Shown: positions 1-9,261, counted from the stretch's first letter. The stretch is 64,000 bases of DNA from Kosakonia quasisacchari (GCF_004331415.1 NZ_SJOP01000016.1:1-64000), one strand, 5' to 3'. The notes: generated from the sequence alone by a model not told the origin. Numbers and translations: made by a program.

Positions 1-10
1 TCTGTGCACA

Positions 11-35
11 ACAAAAATAGCCGCCCTTTGGCGGC
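11..35 (-). terminator. Rho-independent terminator, minus strand
   Basis: A six-base-pair GC stem (arms 20-25 and 30-35, loop 26-29) is followed on the minus strand by a run of U residues (A run 13-17 on the plus strand). It would stop transcription coming from the right, or insulate this side from a gene lying beyond the left edge. No minus-strand gene is evident immediately to its right. Confidence 0.55.
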
Positions 36-283
36 CATCTCTTCGCTCGCTAATTAAGCAATTCGCAAAAAAAGACATATCCTATACAACTATATATCCT
101 ACATGACCAATATATATTGACCAATACGCCAGTATTACCTTTGATTTTATTCAGTATAAAAACCTTCACAAATATTTATTTGAAAACAAACCAGGATAAT
201 TCTACTTTTAATTTGTTGGCAGACAACCTACCTGCCAATAATGCAATTAACATTCAGCTTTCTACTCGTAGAGGATATTTTAT

Positions 284-1032
284 ATGTTCACGACAGCTTA
301 TGCTATGAATGCGTCCGCAGGTTTTCAGTCTTCCATTTCTGATGGCAGCAGAACAACACTGGGTAAAGGACAAGCAGTAACTTATACCAATCTGCCTAAC
401 CAGCCAGTAGCAATTGTGGTTTATAATAATACCGGTAACACCACACCCTTTAATGTCGCTTATAATAACCAAAAACCGCAAAATTACAGCGTGCAGTCAG
501 TTCAGGGACAGGGTTTTTCGCTGGGGCTCGCGTATCTTATTGACCCAAGCGTAACGAAAGCGTTTGAAATTACCGTATCCGTGCCCGATCAGGCGCAGCA
601 GAATTCGTCAGTCGACGTTTATGCCGTTAGCCTGTTCTTACCACTGAGCGGAATTAATAACATTCAAATTCCGACCAATGGTAATGCGGTTTCTTTTAGT
701 GGGTATTCTCGCGCTTACGCAACACCGGATCTGGCATGGTACGATTTAAATATCAACTCAACCAGCACCGGTTTGGTTGGGCTTTTTTTGAAGACAGCAC
801 AATCACAGTGGTGGGTATTAATATGCCGAAAGAATCCAGCGCGGCATTGAAGAAAGTTGTTATTAATACATCCGGGAGCGGTGTTCCGGATAGCAATATT
901 GCGCTTGTGGTTGAAAGTGGCAACCTTTATCAGAACTCTATTTTCGGCACCTCCAGCCAAATTGTTTATTCTCCCGTATCACCGGTAAATACCGTTAGCG
1001 ATGGTAGTATTTCACTACAAAAAATCTCATAA
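284..1032 (+). pseudogene. Beta-rich protein of unknown function, split by a -1 frameshift
   Basis: Two overlapping reading frames form one gene. Frame A opens at ATG 284 (GAGG ribosome site at 271-274) and runs to 850; frame B carries the rest to 1032. The switch lies at a run of seven T at 783-789: adding one T gives a continuous reading ...GLVGLFFEDSTITVVG... and a 249-residue product. As it stands, frame A adds about 22 foreign residues and stops. The intact product would be rich in Asn, Ser, Thr and Val, alternating hydrophobic in a beta-strand pattern, with no clear N-terminal signal peptide. I do not recognise the family. A strong palindromic terminator follows. The break could be a real mutation, a slippage-controlled switch or a homopolymer sequencing error; the sequence alone cannot separate these. 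Confidence 0.7.
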
Positions 1033-1110
1033 ATAAACGCAGACTTATTTAACCTGTCATCGAAAGATAATAAAATAATCACAGGTTCATTTTTTATTTC
1101 TATGCACACT

Positions 1111-1147
1111 ATTTTATGGGCCTTCACGTGAAGGCCCTCTATTTCTT
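1111..1147 (+). terminator. Palindromic terminator after the frameshifted gene
   Basis: Positions 1118-1137 form a perfect 20-base palindrome (GGGCCTTCAC and its complement) followed by TCTATTTCTT. A weaker inverted repeat, ACCTGT at 1052-1057 with ACAGGT at 1081-1086 followed by a T-rich tract to 1098, lies just before it. Together they probably end the transcript of the gene stopping at 1032. Confidence 0.65.
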
Positions 1148-1590
1148 ATGTTGATTTGGACGCTGACTATTTACCGCGATCCACATTTTCACTTCATTCA
1201 CGATGTCCTGTGGGCTATCTTCTCGCTCTTCCGGCGAAGAGATGTTTCATCTAAGGCAGCGAGATGCTCGGCCAGACGTTTTAAATTCTCCGCGCATTGT
1301 TCCAATCGCAGCGGCGGTTCGTTTAACGCCCCACAGAGATCCCGCAAAAATATTTAAAGTTAACTGAACGATGAACAAACTGCCGAATCATCCAGAATCA
1401 GAACAAAAACGAGGGAAACTCTGTGCTCAGAACAAGAAGTCATGCAGTTGATATTGAGAGAGGCGCGCAGCCGACCAGGGTTAATTTGATGAATGATTAA
1501 GATTTATTCTTTTACATCAGTAAAATAGCCGCATCTTGCGTAAAAGTTCCGCAGTCGAGCGAATTGCGTAAGAAATTTGCCATTTTCCAC
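1138..1590. other. Intergenic stretch without a convincing gene
   Basis: This stretch contains only short open frames without ribosome sites. On the minus strand one frame (1198-1347) reads as a plausible amphipathic Leu/Glu/Lys-rich peptide of 49 residues but begins only with TTG directly after a stop codon, so it may be the tail of a decayed gene. Nothing else is recognisable until the tRNA promoter. Confidence 0.4.
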
Positions 1591-1619
1591 TTGCCACATC
1601 TCCGGCCTGCCGCTAATAT
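1591..1619 (+). promoter_or_regulatory. Sigma-70 promoter of the tRNA-Val pair
   Basis: TTGCCA at 1591-1596 and TAATAT at 1614-1619 are separated by exactly 17 bp. A C-rich discriminator (CGTCCCC) follows, as is typical of growth-rate- and ppGpp-controlled stable RNA promoters. The first tRNA begins 27 bases downstream of the -10 element. Confidence 0.8.
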
Positions 1620-1645
1620 TCGTCCCCGTTGTCAACCACAACATT

Positions 1646-1722
1646 GCGTTCATAGCTCAGTTGGTTAGAGCACCACCTTGACATGGTGGGGGTCGTTGGT
1701 TCGAGTCCAATTGAACGCACCA
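1646..1722 (+). tRNA. valV: tRNA-Val (GAC)
   Basis: A 77-base tRNA with encoded CCA (1720-1722). The acceptor arm GCGTTCA pairs with TGAACGC, the D-arm has AGCTCAGTTGGTTAGAGC, the anticodon loop reads TTGACAT (anticodon GAC) in a CACCA/TGGTG stem, and the T-loop is GGTTCGAGTCC. It matches E. coli valV as I remember it. A second tRNA-Val follows 12 bases later in the same transcript. Confidence 0.97.
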
Positions 1723-1734
1723 TTCCTTTTCAGT

Positions 1735-1811
1735 GCGTCCGTAGCTCAGTTGGTTAGAGCACCACCTTGACATGGTGGGGGTCGATGGTTCGAGTCCATT
1801 CGGACGCACCA
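1735..1811 (+). tRNA. valW: tRNA-Val (GAC), second copy
   Basis: A 77-base tRNA with encoded CCA (1809-1811), nearly identical to the preceding copy. It differs in the acceptor stem (GCGTCCG paired with CGGACGC) and in single T-arm bases, each change being compensated on the other strand. The anticodon is GAC. It corresponds to E. coli valW. Confidence 0.97.
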
Positions 1812-1934
1812 TTCTTAGTAACTCTCAGTTTTTTATCTTTCTTTATTCATCTCAGCATGATCATCACCGCCACGCCGACTGCGCGTTAGCAACAGTGATA
1901 AAACGCCCTTCCCCGTATGCGCTGCAATCACAGA

Positions 1935-1962
1935 CAAAAAAGCCGCACCTTGCGGCACGGCT
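1935..1962 (-). terminator. Terminator of the autotransporter operon
   Basis: Read on the minus strand, 1962-1941 folds into a nine-pair stem (two G-U pairs) capped by a GCAA tetraloop and followed by six U residues. It lies 21 bases past the autotransporter stop codon. It also separates the converging tRNA transcript from the operon. Confidence 0.85.
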
Positions 1963-1982
1963 TTCGTGTTAACCTCGGGCTA

Positions 1983-4900
1983 TCAGAAGCCGACTTTCAG
2001 CGTGATTTGACCGCCGTAGCCGCCGGTGCCTGCGTCGTCGATGCTCCGGGTGTAGCCCGCGCGCACCCCGAGGGTAACGTTATCGCGGATCTGACCGTCG
2101 ATGCCGACATCCAGCGCCGCAGCGGTGCCGTCCTGATCCGGATTGAACGCAACCTCGCTGCCTGCTACGCCTGGCGCGCTGACGTTTAGCGTGCCCTTCG
2201 AGTCGAAGGTCTGGATGAAGGACGGACGCACCCACCAGCTTACCGGTACCGGTTTACCCGTCTCTTTCAGCGTCGCGTTGTTGCCCAGACGCAGACCGGC
2301 ACGCACCTGCTGGCTGTGGCCATCGCCGAACTGCACATCTGCAACGTCATCATTGCCATCTTTCAGGTTCACGCCGCGATACTGGTACTGCACCTGCGGT
2401 TCCAGCACCAGACCTCCGCCAATCTCAAATGGCAGACCGGTTTCGAAGGAGCCAACGTAGCCCCAGCCGTGGGTTTTCAGACCGTCACCATCGCGCGGGT
2501 TGGTATCGAAGTTGTGGCGTGTGCCCTGGGCCACCACATCCATCCACCAGCCGCTCTCATGCACACCGTTGAGATAGAGGCCGCCGCTGTAGGCGTCATC
2601 GCGTACCGTACCGGCTTTCGACTTGTCGTTGCGCTGCACGTCGACGGCAGAGAGCCCCGCCGCACCGTACACCCCTACGGTCCATTCCATAGCAGAGGCC
2701 GATCCCTGCCACAGATCGCTACCGATCTGCAGGAAGGTATAGCCGCCTTTACTATCCGGCGTGTTGCCGCTGCGCAGATCGTTGCTGCCGTGATCGTGGC
2801 TCAACTGACCGGCCTGGAAACGGGCCCACATGTTGCTACCGCTTTCGGCTGCGGTACGCGCCGCATAGCGACGGGCATCCAGCGAGCCGAGCAGCGCACT
2901 GTCGTAGTCCATTGCCTGCGCATAGACGGAGCTATAGAGATACGTCGCCGAACGGTAGTTCTGCGGGCCGTTCTCGTTGCTGCCGGCAGCAGCGGTAGTC
3001 AGATACCAACTCTCATCAGCGCTGCCCTGTTGCAGGGTGTAGTTATACGCACCTGCCTGCAGGCTACCGTTGAGACTGAAGGCATCATCGGTCGTGGTCG
3101 CGCCATTGATGGCATTCACCACCTGAATGCCGTTGCCGGTGGTACGCACACCCAGACCGCCCTGGCTGCGAATGGCAATCTGCGTATTCCCGGTGGCGGT
3201 GCCGCCATCCAGCACCAGGCTGTCACTCACTGCGCTATTACCGTTAAACAGGGTGTTCAGGGTAATGGTGCCGCCATTGCCCACCAGGTTGGTGACGGTG
3301 AGGGTTTTTGGGACAAACGCCCCGGTCGGTGTCTGGTAATCGATCGAGCCGCCCAGCGTCAGGTTATCGAGCAGGGAGTTGTCGGTCATCAGCCAGTTTG
3401 AACCGGCATCAACGGTCAGATCGGTCGGGTCGATCATCCCGGTCAGCGTGGTGCCTTTGGTCAACTGCAGCGAGGTGCCGCGCTGGGCGATGATGTCGGT
3501 CACGGCATCCAGCCCGCTGAACACCAGCGTACCGCTCTGCAGATAGGTACCGCCCGTCTGATTAAGCGCACCGCTCAGGGTCAGCGTGTTGTCACCTTCT
3601 TTATACAGTGTACCGTTGCCGTTGATGGCCGCGTTAACGGTGCTGGCGCTGGTATCGGTGGTGATGCGCAATTCGCCGCTATTGTTAACATTACCGGCAA
3701 GCGTCGCCCCGTCGTTGACTTTGGTTACGCCGGTCAGCATACCGCCCTCGGCGACGCTCAGCGTACCGTTCTCACTGACCACGGTGTTGTTGGCGCTGCC
3801 GTCAGCGGCAACCGACAGCAGACCACCGCCTTCCAGCAGCACGCTTTCCGCAACCTTATTGGCAATGGAGAAGCGGCCAAGCGCGTTAGTGCCGTTGAGC
3901 GTGGTGTCGGTGCCCGCCATCAACGCGGCGCCGCTATTAAGATTGATATTGGTGACCGTGGCGCCATCTTCCAGCGCCAGTATGCCGCCACGCTCAATCG
4001 CCGTCAGATCCGCCGCGCCCCCGGCGCGAACGAACTGGGCACCGCCTTTGCTGACGGTAGTGGCAATAGCCGTGCCGCCGGAGGTGACACTCTGGGTGCC
4101 GTTTTCGCTGACAGTGGACGAAGTGACGATGCCGCCCTGATTGACTACCTGATCGCCGACCACCTGATTGTCGATAACGATCGCTCCGTCATTAACGTTC
4201 TGGATCCCGCCCTCACGGATAATGGTGGAGATCACCGTCCCGCCGCTGTTGACGTTCTGAGTACCGCCACCGTTAATGGTGGTACGGGTAGCGGTACCGC
4301 CGTTCAGCACGTTCTGGATCCCGCCCGCCTGGATGACGGCAAGTATCGATTCCCCCCCGCTATAGATATTCTGGATACCGCGCTCGTAGATCATAGTGCG
4401 AGTCGCGGCCCCGCCCCGGTAGACGTTCTGCACGGCCTTCGCGGAAAGATCAGTATCGACTGCACTGCCGCGCACATTCTGTTGGCTGGAGTTGATCATC
4501 GAGGTGTTCACCGCCGTCGCGCCCGCAGCGATGTTCTGCACTGCAAAATCATCCATCAGGTTGTTTTGCGCACGCCCACCGCGGTACACATTCTGGATGC
4601 TGTTACGGTTACGGGTATCGGTCACCACCGCACCGTAGTAAATGCCCTGAACCGCACCGTCGCTCAGCACGGTAGAAGTGGCTGAACCCCCGCTAAAGAT
4701 GCGCTGTTCTGCACGAGTGATTTCCGACCCGGTGGTGGTGCCGAGAACGTCCTGAATGCCGCCATCAATCACAATAGAAACTTCGGCATTGGCGTTTTTA
4801 TTGATCACCTGATGCCCGCCGTTTTTCACGATGCTGACAATCGAGGTACCGTCAACCACCTGCAGGCCGCCATCGACAAACGTGAAGTCGGTGACGCCGC

Positions 4901-7900
4901 CAGTCGCAACGTTTTGTCTGCCGCCGGTGGAGATGGTGCCACCGTAGGTGTAACCGCCCGCGTTGAGGTTCTGCACGCCCCCCTTCTCGACGCGTGTTTC
5001 GAAGGCCTGCCCGCCGCTGCCGATATTTTGCGTACCGCCCAGCAGGCGCGCTGCGAAGGATTTCGCGCCGTTATTGACGTGCTGCTCACCGCCGTTCATC
5101 ACGGTGGAGATCGCCACAGCGGAGTTACTGAGGATCTGTGTCCCGCCAGCGTTAATGACGCTCTGGCGGGCCCAGCCGTACGGGTCAACGATCTGCGCCC
5201 CGCCGTTATTAATCACCGCGTCGAACGACTGACCGTGTACGCGCTGTACGCCGCCGCTGTTAATCAACGTCCCACTAGCCTGACCGCTCTTGGTCACCAG
5301 TTGTACCCCGCCGTCGCTGATGCTGGTGTCGGAAGCCGAGCCTTCTACCAGTTGGGTACCGCCGCCGAACACCGTGCCGTCAGATGCCGCGCCGCCAGCG
5401 GAAATGTGTTGCACCCCGCCGTTATTCACGATCGAACCGGCAGCGAGGCCACCGTAGTTGACGATTTGTTGGCCGCCGTCATTGATCACTGAGGAGATGG
5501 CCGTACCGTCTACGCTCTGCACGCCACCGCTGTTGATATGGGTGTCGGTAGTTTTACCGCTCGCTGCCACCAGTTGCATCCCCCCATCGCTCAGGCTCGT
5601 GCCGGAAGCGGTACCTTCCACCAGTTGCTTGCCGCCGCCGAAGATGGTGCCATCAGACGCCGCGCCACCGAGGTTGATGTGCTGCAGGCCGCCGCTGTTC
5701 ACCGTGGTGCCTGCCGCCAGACCGCCGTTATTCACCAACTGGATGCCACCGTTGCGCACCACCGCCGAGGTCGCGTTGCCATCAACGCTCTGCACACCGC
5801 CACTGTTGATCAGGGTGCCGGTCGCTTTCCCGGTGGCCCTGACGATCTGATAAGCACCGTCACTCAGGCTGGTACCGGACGCCGTGCCCGCTACCACCTG
5901 TTTACCGCCGCCGAAGACGGTGTTATCAGATGCCGCGCCGCCGAGGTTAATATGTTGCAGGCCGCCGCTGTGGACGGCGGTGCCTGCCGCCAGGCCGCCG
6001 TTATTCACCAACTGGATGCCGCCATTGCGTACCACGGATGAGGTAGCGCTGCCGTCGACACTCTGCACGCCGCCGCTGTTGATTTGGGTGCCGGAGGTTT
6101 TGCCGCTGGCCTGCACGATCTGCAGACCGCCATCGCTGACGCTGGTCCCGGACGCAGTCCCTGCCACCAGTTGTTTGCCGCCGCCGAAGATGGTGCCATC
6201 AGACGCTGCGCCGCCAAGGTTGATGTGCTGCAGGCCACCGCTGTTGACGATAGAACCCGCGGCCAGCCCACCGCTGTTCACCAGTTGCACGCCGCCGTTG
6301 TTCACGACGGCTGAGGTCGCCGAACCGTCAACGCGCTGCAGACCGCCGCTGTTGATAAGCGCCCCCGTAGCAATGCCACCCACCTGGACGTGCTGGATGC
6401 CGCCGTCGCCGATGACGGTGTCGCCCGCCATGCCTGCGACCTGCTGCGTTCCCCCTAGCAGCGTCGTTTTTGATGCCGCGCCGCCGGCACGCACAATCTG
6501 CACGCCATCTTTGTCGACGCGGGTATTGTTCGCATGACCGCCGCTGCGGATCAGCTGTTTACCGCCGGTATAGACGGTCGTGCCGTTAGCCGTGCCGTCA
6601 ACATCCTGGAAACCGCCGTCATAGATTTTGCTGTCGATGGTTTTCCCGGTAACGTGGACTTGCTGCACACCGCCTGAGTCCACGCGGGTGTCCGATGCCG
6701 TACCTTCGACAATCTGGCTACCGCCAAACAGCAGCGCATCCGAGGCAGCGCCGCCTTCGTTGATGTGCTGCAAACCACCGGAATTAACCAGCGAGCCTGC
6801 AGCAAGCGCGCCGGAGTGGATAAGCTGCACCCCGCCATCATTGACCACGGCAGAGATCGCCGTACCGTCTACTGCCTGAGTGCCACCGCTGTTGATGATG
6901 GTGTCGGTGGCTTTGCCGGTGGCCTGCACAAGCTGGTGACCGCCGTTGTTGATGCTGGTGCCGGAGGTCGTGCCGGCAACAACTTGCTTACCCCCGCCAA
7001 ACACCGTGCTGTCGGACGCTGCGCCACCTTCCTTGATGTGCTGCAGGCCGCCATTGTTAACGGTAGCGTTGTCCGCCAGCCCACCGCGGTTCACCAACTG
7101 GGTACCGCCGCTGTTGACGACTGCGGAGACAGCGGTGCCGTCTACGGTCTGCGTGCCGCGGTTGTTGATGATGGTGCCAATGGCTTTGCCGGTTTGCTGA
7201 ACCAACTGTGCGCCACCATCGTTGAGGTGCGCACCGGATACCGTGCCGGCCACGATTTGATTGCCGCCGCCAAAGATGGTGGTGTCGTCAGCGGAACCGC
7301 CGACGTTAACGTGCTGGACTCCACCGTTGTTTACCGTTGCATCCTGAGAGAAACCGCCGCTGTTGATGAGCTGGATGCCGCCTGCGTTAATGACGCCCTG
7401 GACTGAACTGCCGTTAACGGCCTGCACGCCGCCAGTGTTAATAATCGTCTGGCTTGCCAGCCCGCTTTCCAGCACAGTCTGCACACCGCCAGCGCCGACA
7501 ATGGTGCCATTAGCCCTGCCGGCGATCGCCTGCGTGCCGCCGCTGTTAAGCTGCGTGCCAGTTGCCGTCCCGTCCGCTTCAACAATCTGTGCCCCGTCAG
7601 TGACAACGGTACCGGTCGTCTGTCCGTTCTGCCGCACTATCTGCGAACCGCCGTCCTGAACGCGGGTATCCACGGTCTGACCGCCCGCCACCATCTGAGT
7701 GCCACGGGTGCTGATGGTATGGTTGGTGGTTAAGCCGCCAGGACGCACGTTCTGTACGCCTTCCTGCACCACTTCATCCCGCGTCGAACCAGTGACATCC
7801 GGGGTAAACGCCATCGCCCCGCTGCTTGCGAAGATGCCGCCCACCGCCGCCGAGATCAACACCGCGCCGCCTGCACGCTTGCCTTTCGCTCGGGTCAGTT

Positions 7901-7973
7901 CTGAAACCACCACAAACGCCCGCTGAACGTCATTCCACACCAGCCGGTAACTGCAGTTAAGACTTTTTTTCAT
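1983..7973 (-). CDS. AIDA-type autotransporter adhesin, strand-loop-strand repeats
   Basis: A very large (1996-residue) type Va secreted protein. Residues 1-55 form an extended signal peptide (ESPR: MKKSLNCSYRLVWNDVQ..., then a hydrophobic core ending near AMA). Residues about 70-1330 consist of degenerate 17-19-residue GGxQxV...GGxA.. units of the kind O-heptosylated on Ser/Thr in AIDA-I and TibA. Residues about 1340-1650 are a less repetitive passenger end with a pertactin-like stabilising segment. The last ~283 residues (from about 1714) form the outer-membrane beta-barrel ending in LKVGF, with the terminal Phe required for BAM recognition. Predicted role: a surface adhesin or autoaggregation factor. 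The gene lies 31 bp behind a heptosyltransferase gene, the aah-aidA and tibC-tibA arrangement. The start follows GAGGACAT. E. coli YdhQ, also near valVW, may be a shorter relative (memory-based). Confidence 0.93.
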   Translation of the reverse strand: MKKSLNCSYRLVWNDVQRAFVVVSELTRAKGKRAGGAVLISAAVGGIFASSGAMAFTPDVTGSTRDEVVQEGVQNVRPGGLTTNHTISTRGTQMVAGGQTVDTRVQDGGSQIVRQNGQTTGTVVTDGAQIVEADGTATGTQLNSGGTQAIAGRANGTIVGAGGVQTVLESGLASQTIINTGGVQAVNGSSVQGVINAGGIQLINSGGFSQDATVNNGGVQHVNVGGSADDTTIFGGGNQIVAGTVSGAHLNDGGAQLVQQTGKAIGTIINNRGTQTVDGTAVSAVVNSGGTQLVNRGGLADNATVNNGGLQHIKEGGAASDSTVFGGGKQVVAGTTSGTSINNGGHQLVQATGKATDTIINSGGTQAVDGTAISAVVNDGGVQLIHSGALAAGSLVNSGGLQHINEGGAASDALLFGGSQIVEGTASDTRVDSGGVQQVHVTGKTIDSKIYDGGFQDVDGTANGTTVYTGGKQLIRSGGHANNTRVDKDGVQIVRAGGAASKTTLLGGTQQVAGMAGDTVIGDGGIQHVQVGGIATGALINSGGLQRVDGSATSAVVNNGGVQLVNSGGLAAGSIVNSGGLQHINLGGAASDGTIFGGGKQLVAGTASGTSVSDGGLQIVQASGKTSGTQINSGGVQSVDGSATSSVVRNGGIQLVNNGGLAAGTAVHSGGLQHINLGGAASDNTVFGGGKQVVAGTASGTSLSDGAYQIVRATGKATGTLINSGGVQSVDGNATSAVVRNGGIQLVNNGGLAAGTTVNSGGLQHINLGGAASDGTIFGGGKQLVEGTASGTSLSDGGMQLVAASGKTTDTHINSGGVQSVDGTAISSVINDGGQQIVNYGGLAAGSIVNNGGVQHISAGGAASDGTVFGGGTQLVEGSASDTSISDGGVQLVTKSGQASGTLINSGGVQRVHGQSFDAVINNGGAQIVDPYGWARQSVINAGGTQILSNSAVAISTVMNGGEQHVNNGAKSFAARLLGGTQNIGSGGQAFETRVEKGGVQNLNAGGYTYGGTISTGGRQNVATGGVTDFTFVDGGLQVVDGTSIVSIVKNGGHQVINKNANAEVSIVIDGGIQDVLGTTTGSEITRAEQRIFSGGSATSTVLSDGAVQGIYYGAVVTDTRNRNSIQNVYRGGRAQNNLMDDFAVQNIAAGATAVNTSMINSSQQNVRGSAVDTDLSAKAVQNVYRGGAATRTMIYERGIQNIYSGGESILAVIQAGGIQNVLNGGTATRTTINGGGTQNVNSGGTVISTIIREGGIQNVNDGAIVIDNQVVGDQVVNQGGIVTSSTVSENGTQSVTSGGTAIATTVSKGGAQFVRAGGAADLTAIERGGILALEDGATVTNINLNSGAALMAGTDTTLNGTNALGRFSIANKVAESVLLEGGGLLSVAADGSANNTVVSENGTLSVAEGGMLTGVTKVNDGATLAGNVNNSGELRITTDTSASTVNAAINGNGTLYKEGDNTLTLSGALNQTGGTYLQSGTLVFSGLDAVTDIIAQRGTSLQLTKGTTLTGMIDPTDLTVDAGSNWLMTDNSLLDNLTLGGSIDYQTPTGAFVPKTLTVTNLVGNGGTITLNTLFNGNSAVSDSLVLDGGTATGNTQIAIRSQGGLGVRTTGNGIQVVNAINGATTTDDAFSLNGSLQAGAYNYTLQQGSADESWYLTTAAAGSNENGPQNYRSATYLYSSVYAQAMDYDSALLGSLDARRYAARTAAESGSNMWARFQAGQLSHDHGSNDLRSGNTPDSKGGYTFLQIGSDLWQGSASAMEWTVGVYGAAGLSAVDVQRNDKSKAGTVRDDAYSGGLYLNGVHESGWWMDVVAQGTRHNFDTNPRDGDGLKTHGWGYVGSFETGLPFEIGGGLVLEPQVQYQYRGVNLKDGNDDVADVQFGDGHSQQVRAGLRLGNNATLKETGKPVPVSWWVRPSFIQTFDSKGTLNVSAPGVAGSEVAFNPDQDGTAAALDVGIDGQIRDNVTLGVRAGYTRSIDDAGTGGYGGQITLKVGF
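5150..7325 (-). repeat. Eight higher-order repeats of about 273 bp inside the autotransporter
   Basis: Within the passenger (residues about 217-940) the 17-19-residue units are arranged in a five-unit super-period of 91 residues. Units recur in the order QHINLGGAASD, KQLVAGTASGT, Q(I/L)V.ASGK, VQSVDGSATS, IQLVNNGGLAAG. Corresponding DNA landmarks lie at 5671, 5944 and 6217, exactly 273 bp apart. I count eight copies. The copies around 5.4-6.5 kb are the most alike, those nearer the ends more diverged. Such an array is prone to expansion and contraction by recombination. Confidence 0.85.
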
Positions 7974-8004
7974 TTCTATGTCCTCGAAACCCGTCTCTCA
8001 TCCG

Positions 8005-9261
8005 TCAGGCGGCATGTTGATCGGGGTCTGCCAATGCTGTTGTTTTGATGCCAAAGGGATTGCTTCGCAGGGCAATCAGCCGACGAAGATGGCCGATGAC
8101 CTGCTTGCCAGTGATAAAACGTGTGCATTCGTACTGCCGGTCCGTGCCTTTGTGGCGCGGACACCAGAAATAGTCCTGATGATCAAAATTAAACCGCACG
8201 TCATCCCAGCAGCCGTTGCAGACATGGGTGTTGATGACGCGCCAGGGGGTATGAAATTCGCTGTTCGGCAGGCTGAATCCACTGATCAGCACCACCGGAA
8301 TACGGCAGCCCCAGGCAAGCCAGGAGAGACCGCTGCCGAGGCCGATGAAAAATTCGGCGTGCTCCAGCAGCGCCACGCGTTCAGAGAGGGGCAGACTGCC
8401 GGTGAAATCTTCTGCGCCGTGGGGGATTTTGTTCCAGATGTAACCGCGGCCTACCACGCGCTCTTTGTCGATACACAAAACGCGGTAGCCCTGCTCTTTC
8501 AGATAGTCGATGACTTCATACCAGCCGTTGCCGTTGTTCCAGAATTTGGCCTGGCTAGTGGACTGGGTCGCGATGCAGACATAGGGTTCGGCGATACGAC
8601 GCGGGCTGCGCTGGCGCAGATCCGGAACAATTTCCGTAGGGTCAACGCCAAGAATATGCCCGGCGGTTCGGTGCAGACCCACGGATCGAAAATCAAATGG
8701 CTGCTTGTCGAGATCGCCGTGGAAAAACAGCCCAACGCGCCAACTGGCGTAAGGCGGCTCGCTCACGCCCGACTCAGCCTGCCACTCTTCCGGGGTAGCG
8801 CAATTAAGCTGCGGATAGACCGGCTTGAAGAGATCGACGATCGGCTGCGCCATGGTGCAATAAACGTTGCACTGGTACGTCTGTCGAAAGCGTTCGGCGT
8901 AAGGAACCCAGCCGATGAGATCGCCCAGCGTACCGCTGGGAAATGAAACCAGTACCGTTTTGCCGCGCATATCCAGAACGTGGTCCAGCAAAGGCTCCGA
9001 CTGGACGCCGTCCCAGACCCGTAAACGAAACGGCACATAATATTTTTTTGTGCTGATCACCCAGCCCTGCACGACATCGTCGGCAAACAGGATATTTCCC
9101 GTTTCGTCATCGCTTATTTCTACCCGCCAATTACCGGCCGGCAACAGTAACCGGGCACCGTCATTAAAATCATACAGGATACCCATCGGCCCCTGCTGGG
9201 TCGGAATTTCTGGCGGCGGAATAAAAGCACATCCATGCCCAACAACGGCAGAAGTCGTCAT
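8005..9261 (-). CDS. Autotransporter O-heptosyltransferase (TibC/Aah/BAHT family)
   Basis: A 418-residue cytoplasmic glycosyltransferase predicted to add heptose from ADP-heptose to Ser/Thr of the strand-loop-strand repeats of the adhesin encoded next. The N-terminal ~100 residues look like the small beta-barrel of TibC, followed by a GT-B type catalytic region (VSFPSGTLGDLIGWVPYAE near 105; GLGSGLSWLAWGCRIPVV near 315). Four cysteines near the C-terminus (348, 351, 367, 379; a CxxC pair then two single Cys) fit the iron-finger of this family. It is the first gene of the operon, and its stop lies 31 bp before the adhesin start. The start at 9261 has only a modest GAAGG ribosome site. Family assignment is strong; sugar and acceptor are inferred from the family and gene order. 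Confidence 0.9.
   Translation of the reverse strand: MTTSAVVGHGCAFIPPPEIPTQQGPMGILYDFNDGARLLLPAGNWRVEISDDETGNILFADDVVQGWVISTKKYYVPFRLRVWDGVQSEPLLDHVLDMRGKTVLVSFPSGTLGDLIGWVPYAERFRQTYQCNVYCTMAQPIVDLFKPVYPQLNCATPEEWQAESGVSEPPYASWRVGLFFHGDLDKQPFDFRSVGLHRTAGHILGVDPTEIVPDLRQRSPRRIAEPYVCIATQSTSQAKFWNNGNGWYEVIDYLKEQGYRVLCIDKERVVGRGYIWNKIPHGAEDFTGSLPLSERVALLEHAEFFIGLGSGLSWLAWGCRIPVVLISGFSLPNSEFHTPWRVINTHVCNGCWDDVRFNFDHQDYFWCPRHKGTDRQYECTRFITGKQVIGHLRRLIALRSNPFGIKTTALADPDQHAA

Noticed and set aside
1198..1347. Minus-strand 49-codon Leu/Glu/Lys-rich frame
   Set aside because: Plausible amino acid pattern but only a TTG start right after a stop codon and no ribosome site; at most the tail of a decayed gene.
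1646..1811. tRNA-Val pair as an integration site of a genomic island
   Set aside because: No integrase gene and no duplicated tRNA 3' end (attachment repeat) were seen elsewhere in the window.
2316..3401. Long plus-strand open frames (up to 361 codons) opposite the autotransporter gene
   Set aside because: They arise from the low-stop, GC-rich repeat code of the minus-strand gene; they lack ribosome sites and have implausible composition.
5150..7325. CRISPR-like regular spacing in the repeat region
   Set aside because: The period is a protein repeat in one continuous reading frame; there are no conserved short palindromic repeats with unique spacers.
7978..8946. 322-codon plus-strand open frame opposite the heptosyltransferase
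   Set aside because: Antisense shadow of a well-supported enzyme; no recognisable motif or ribosome site.
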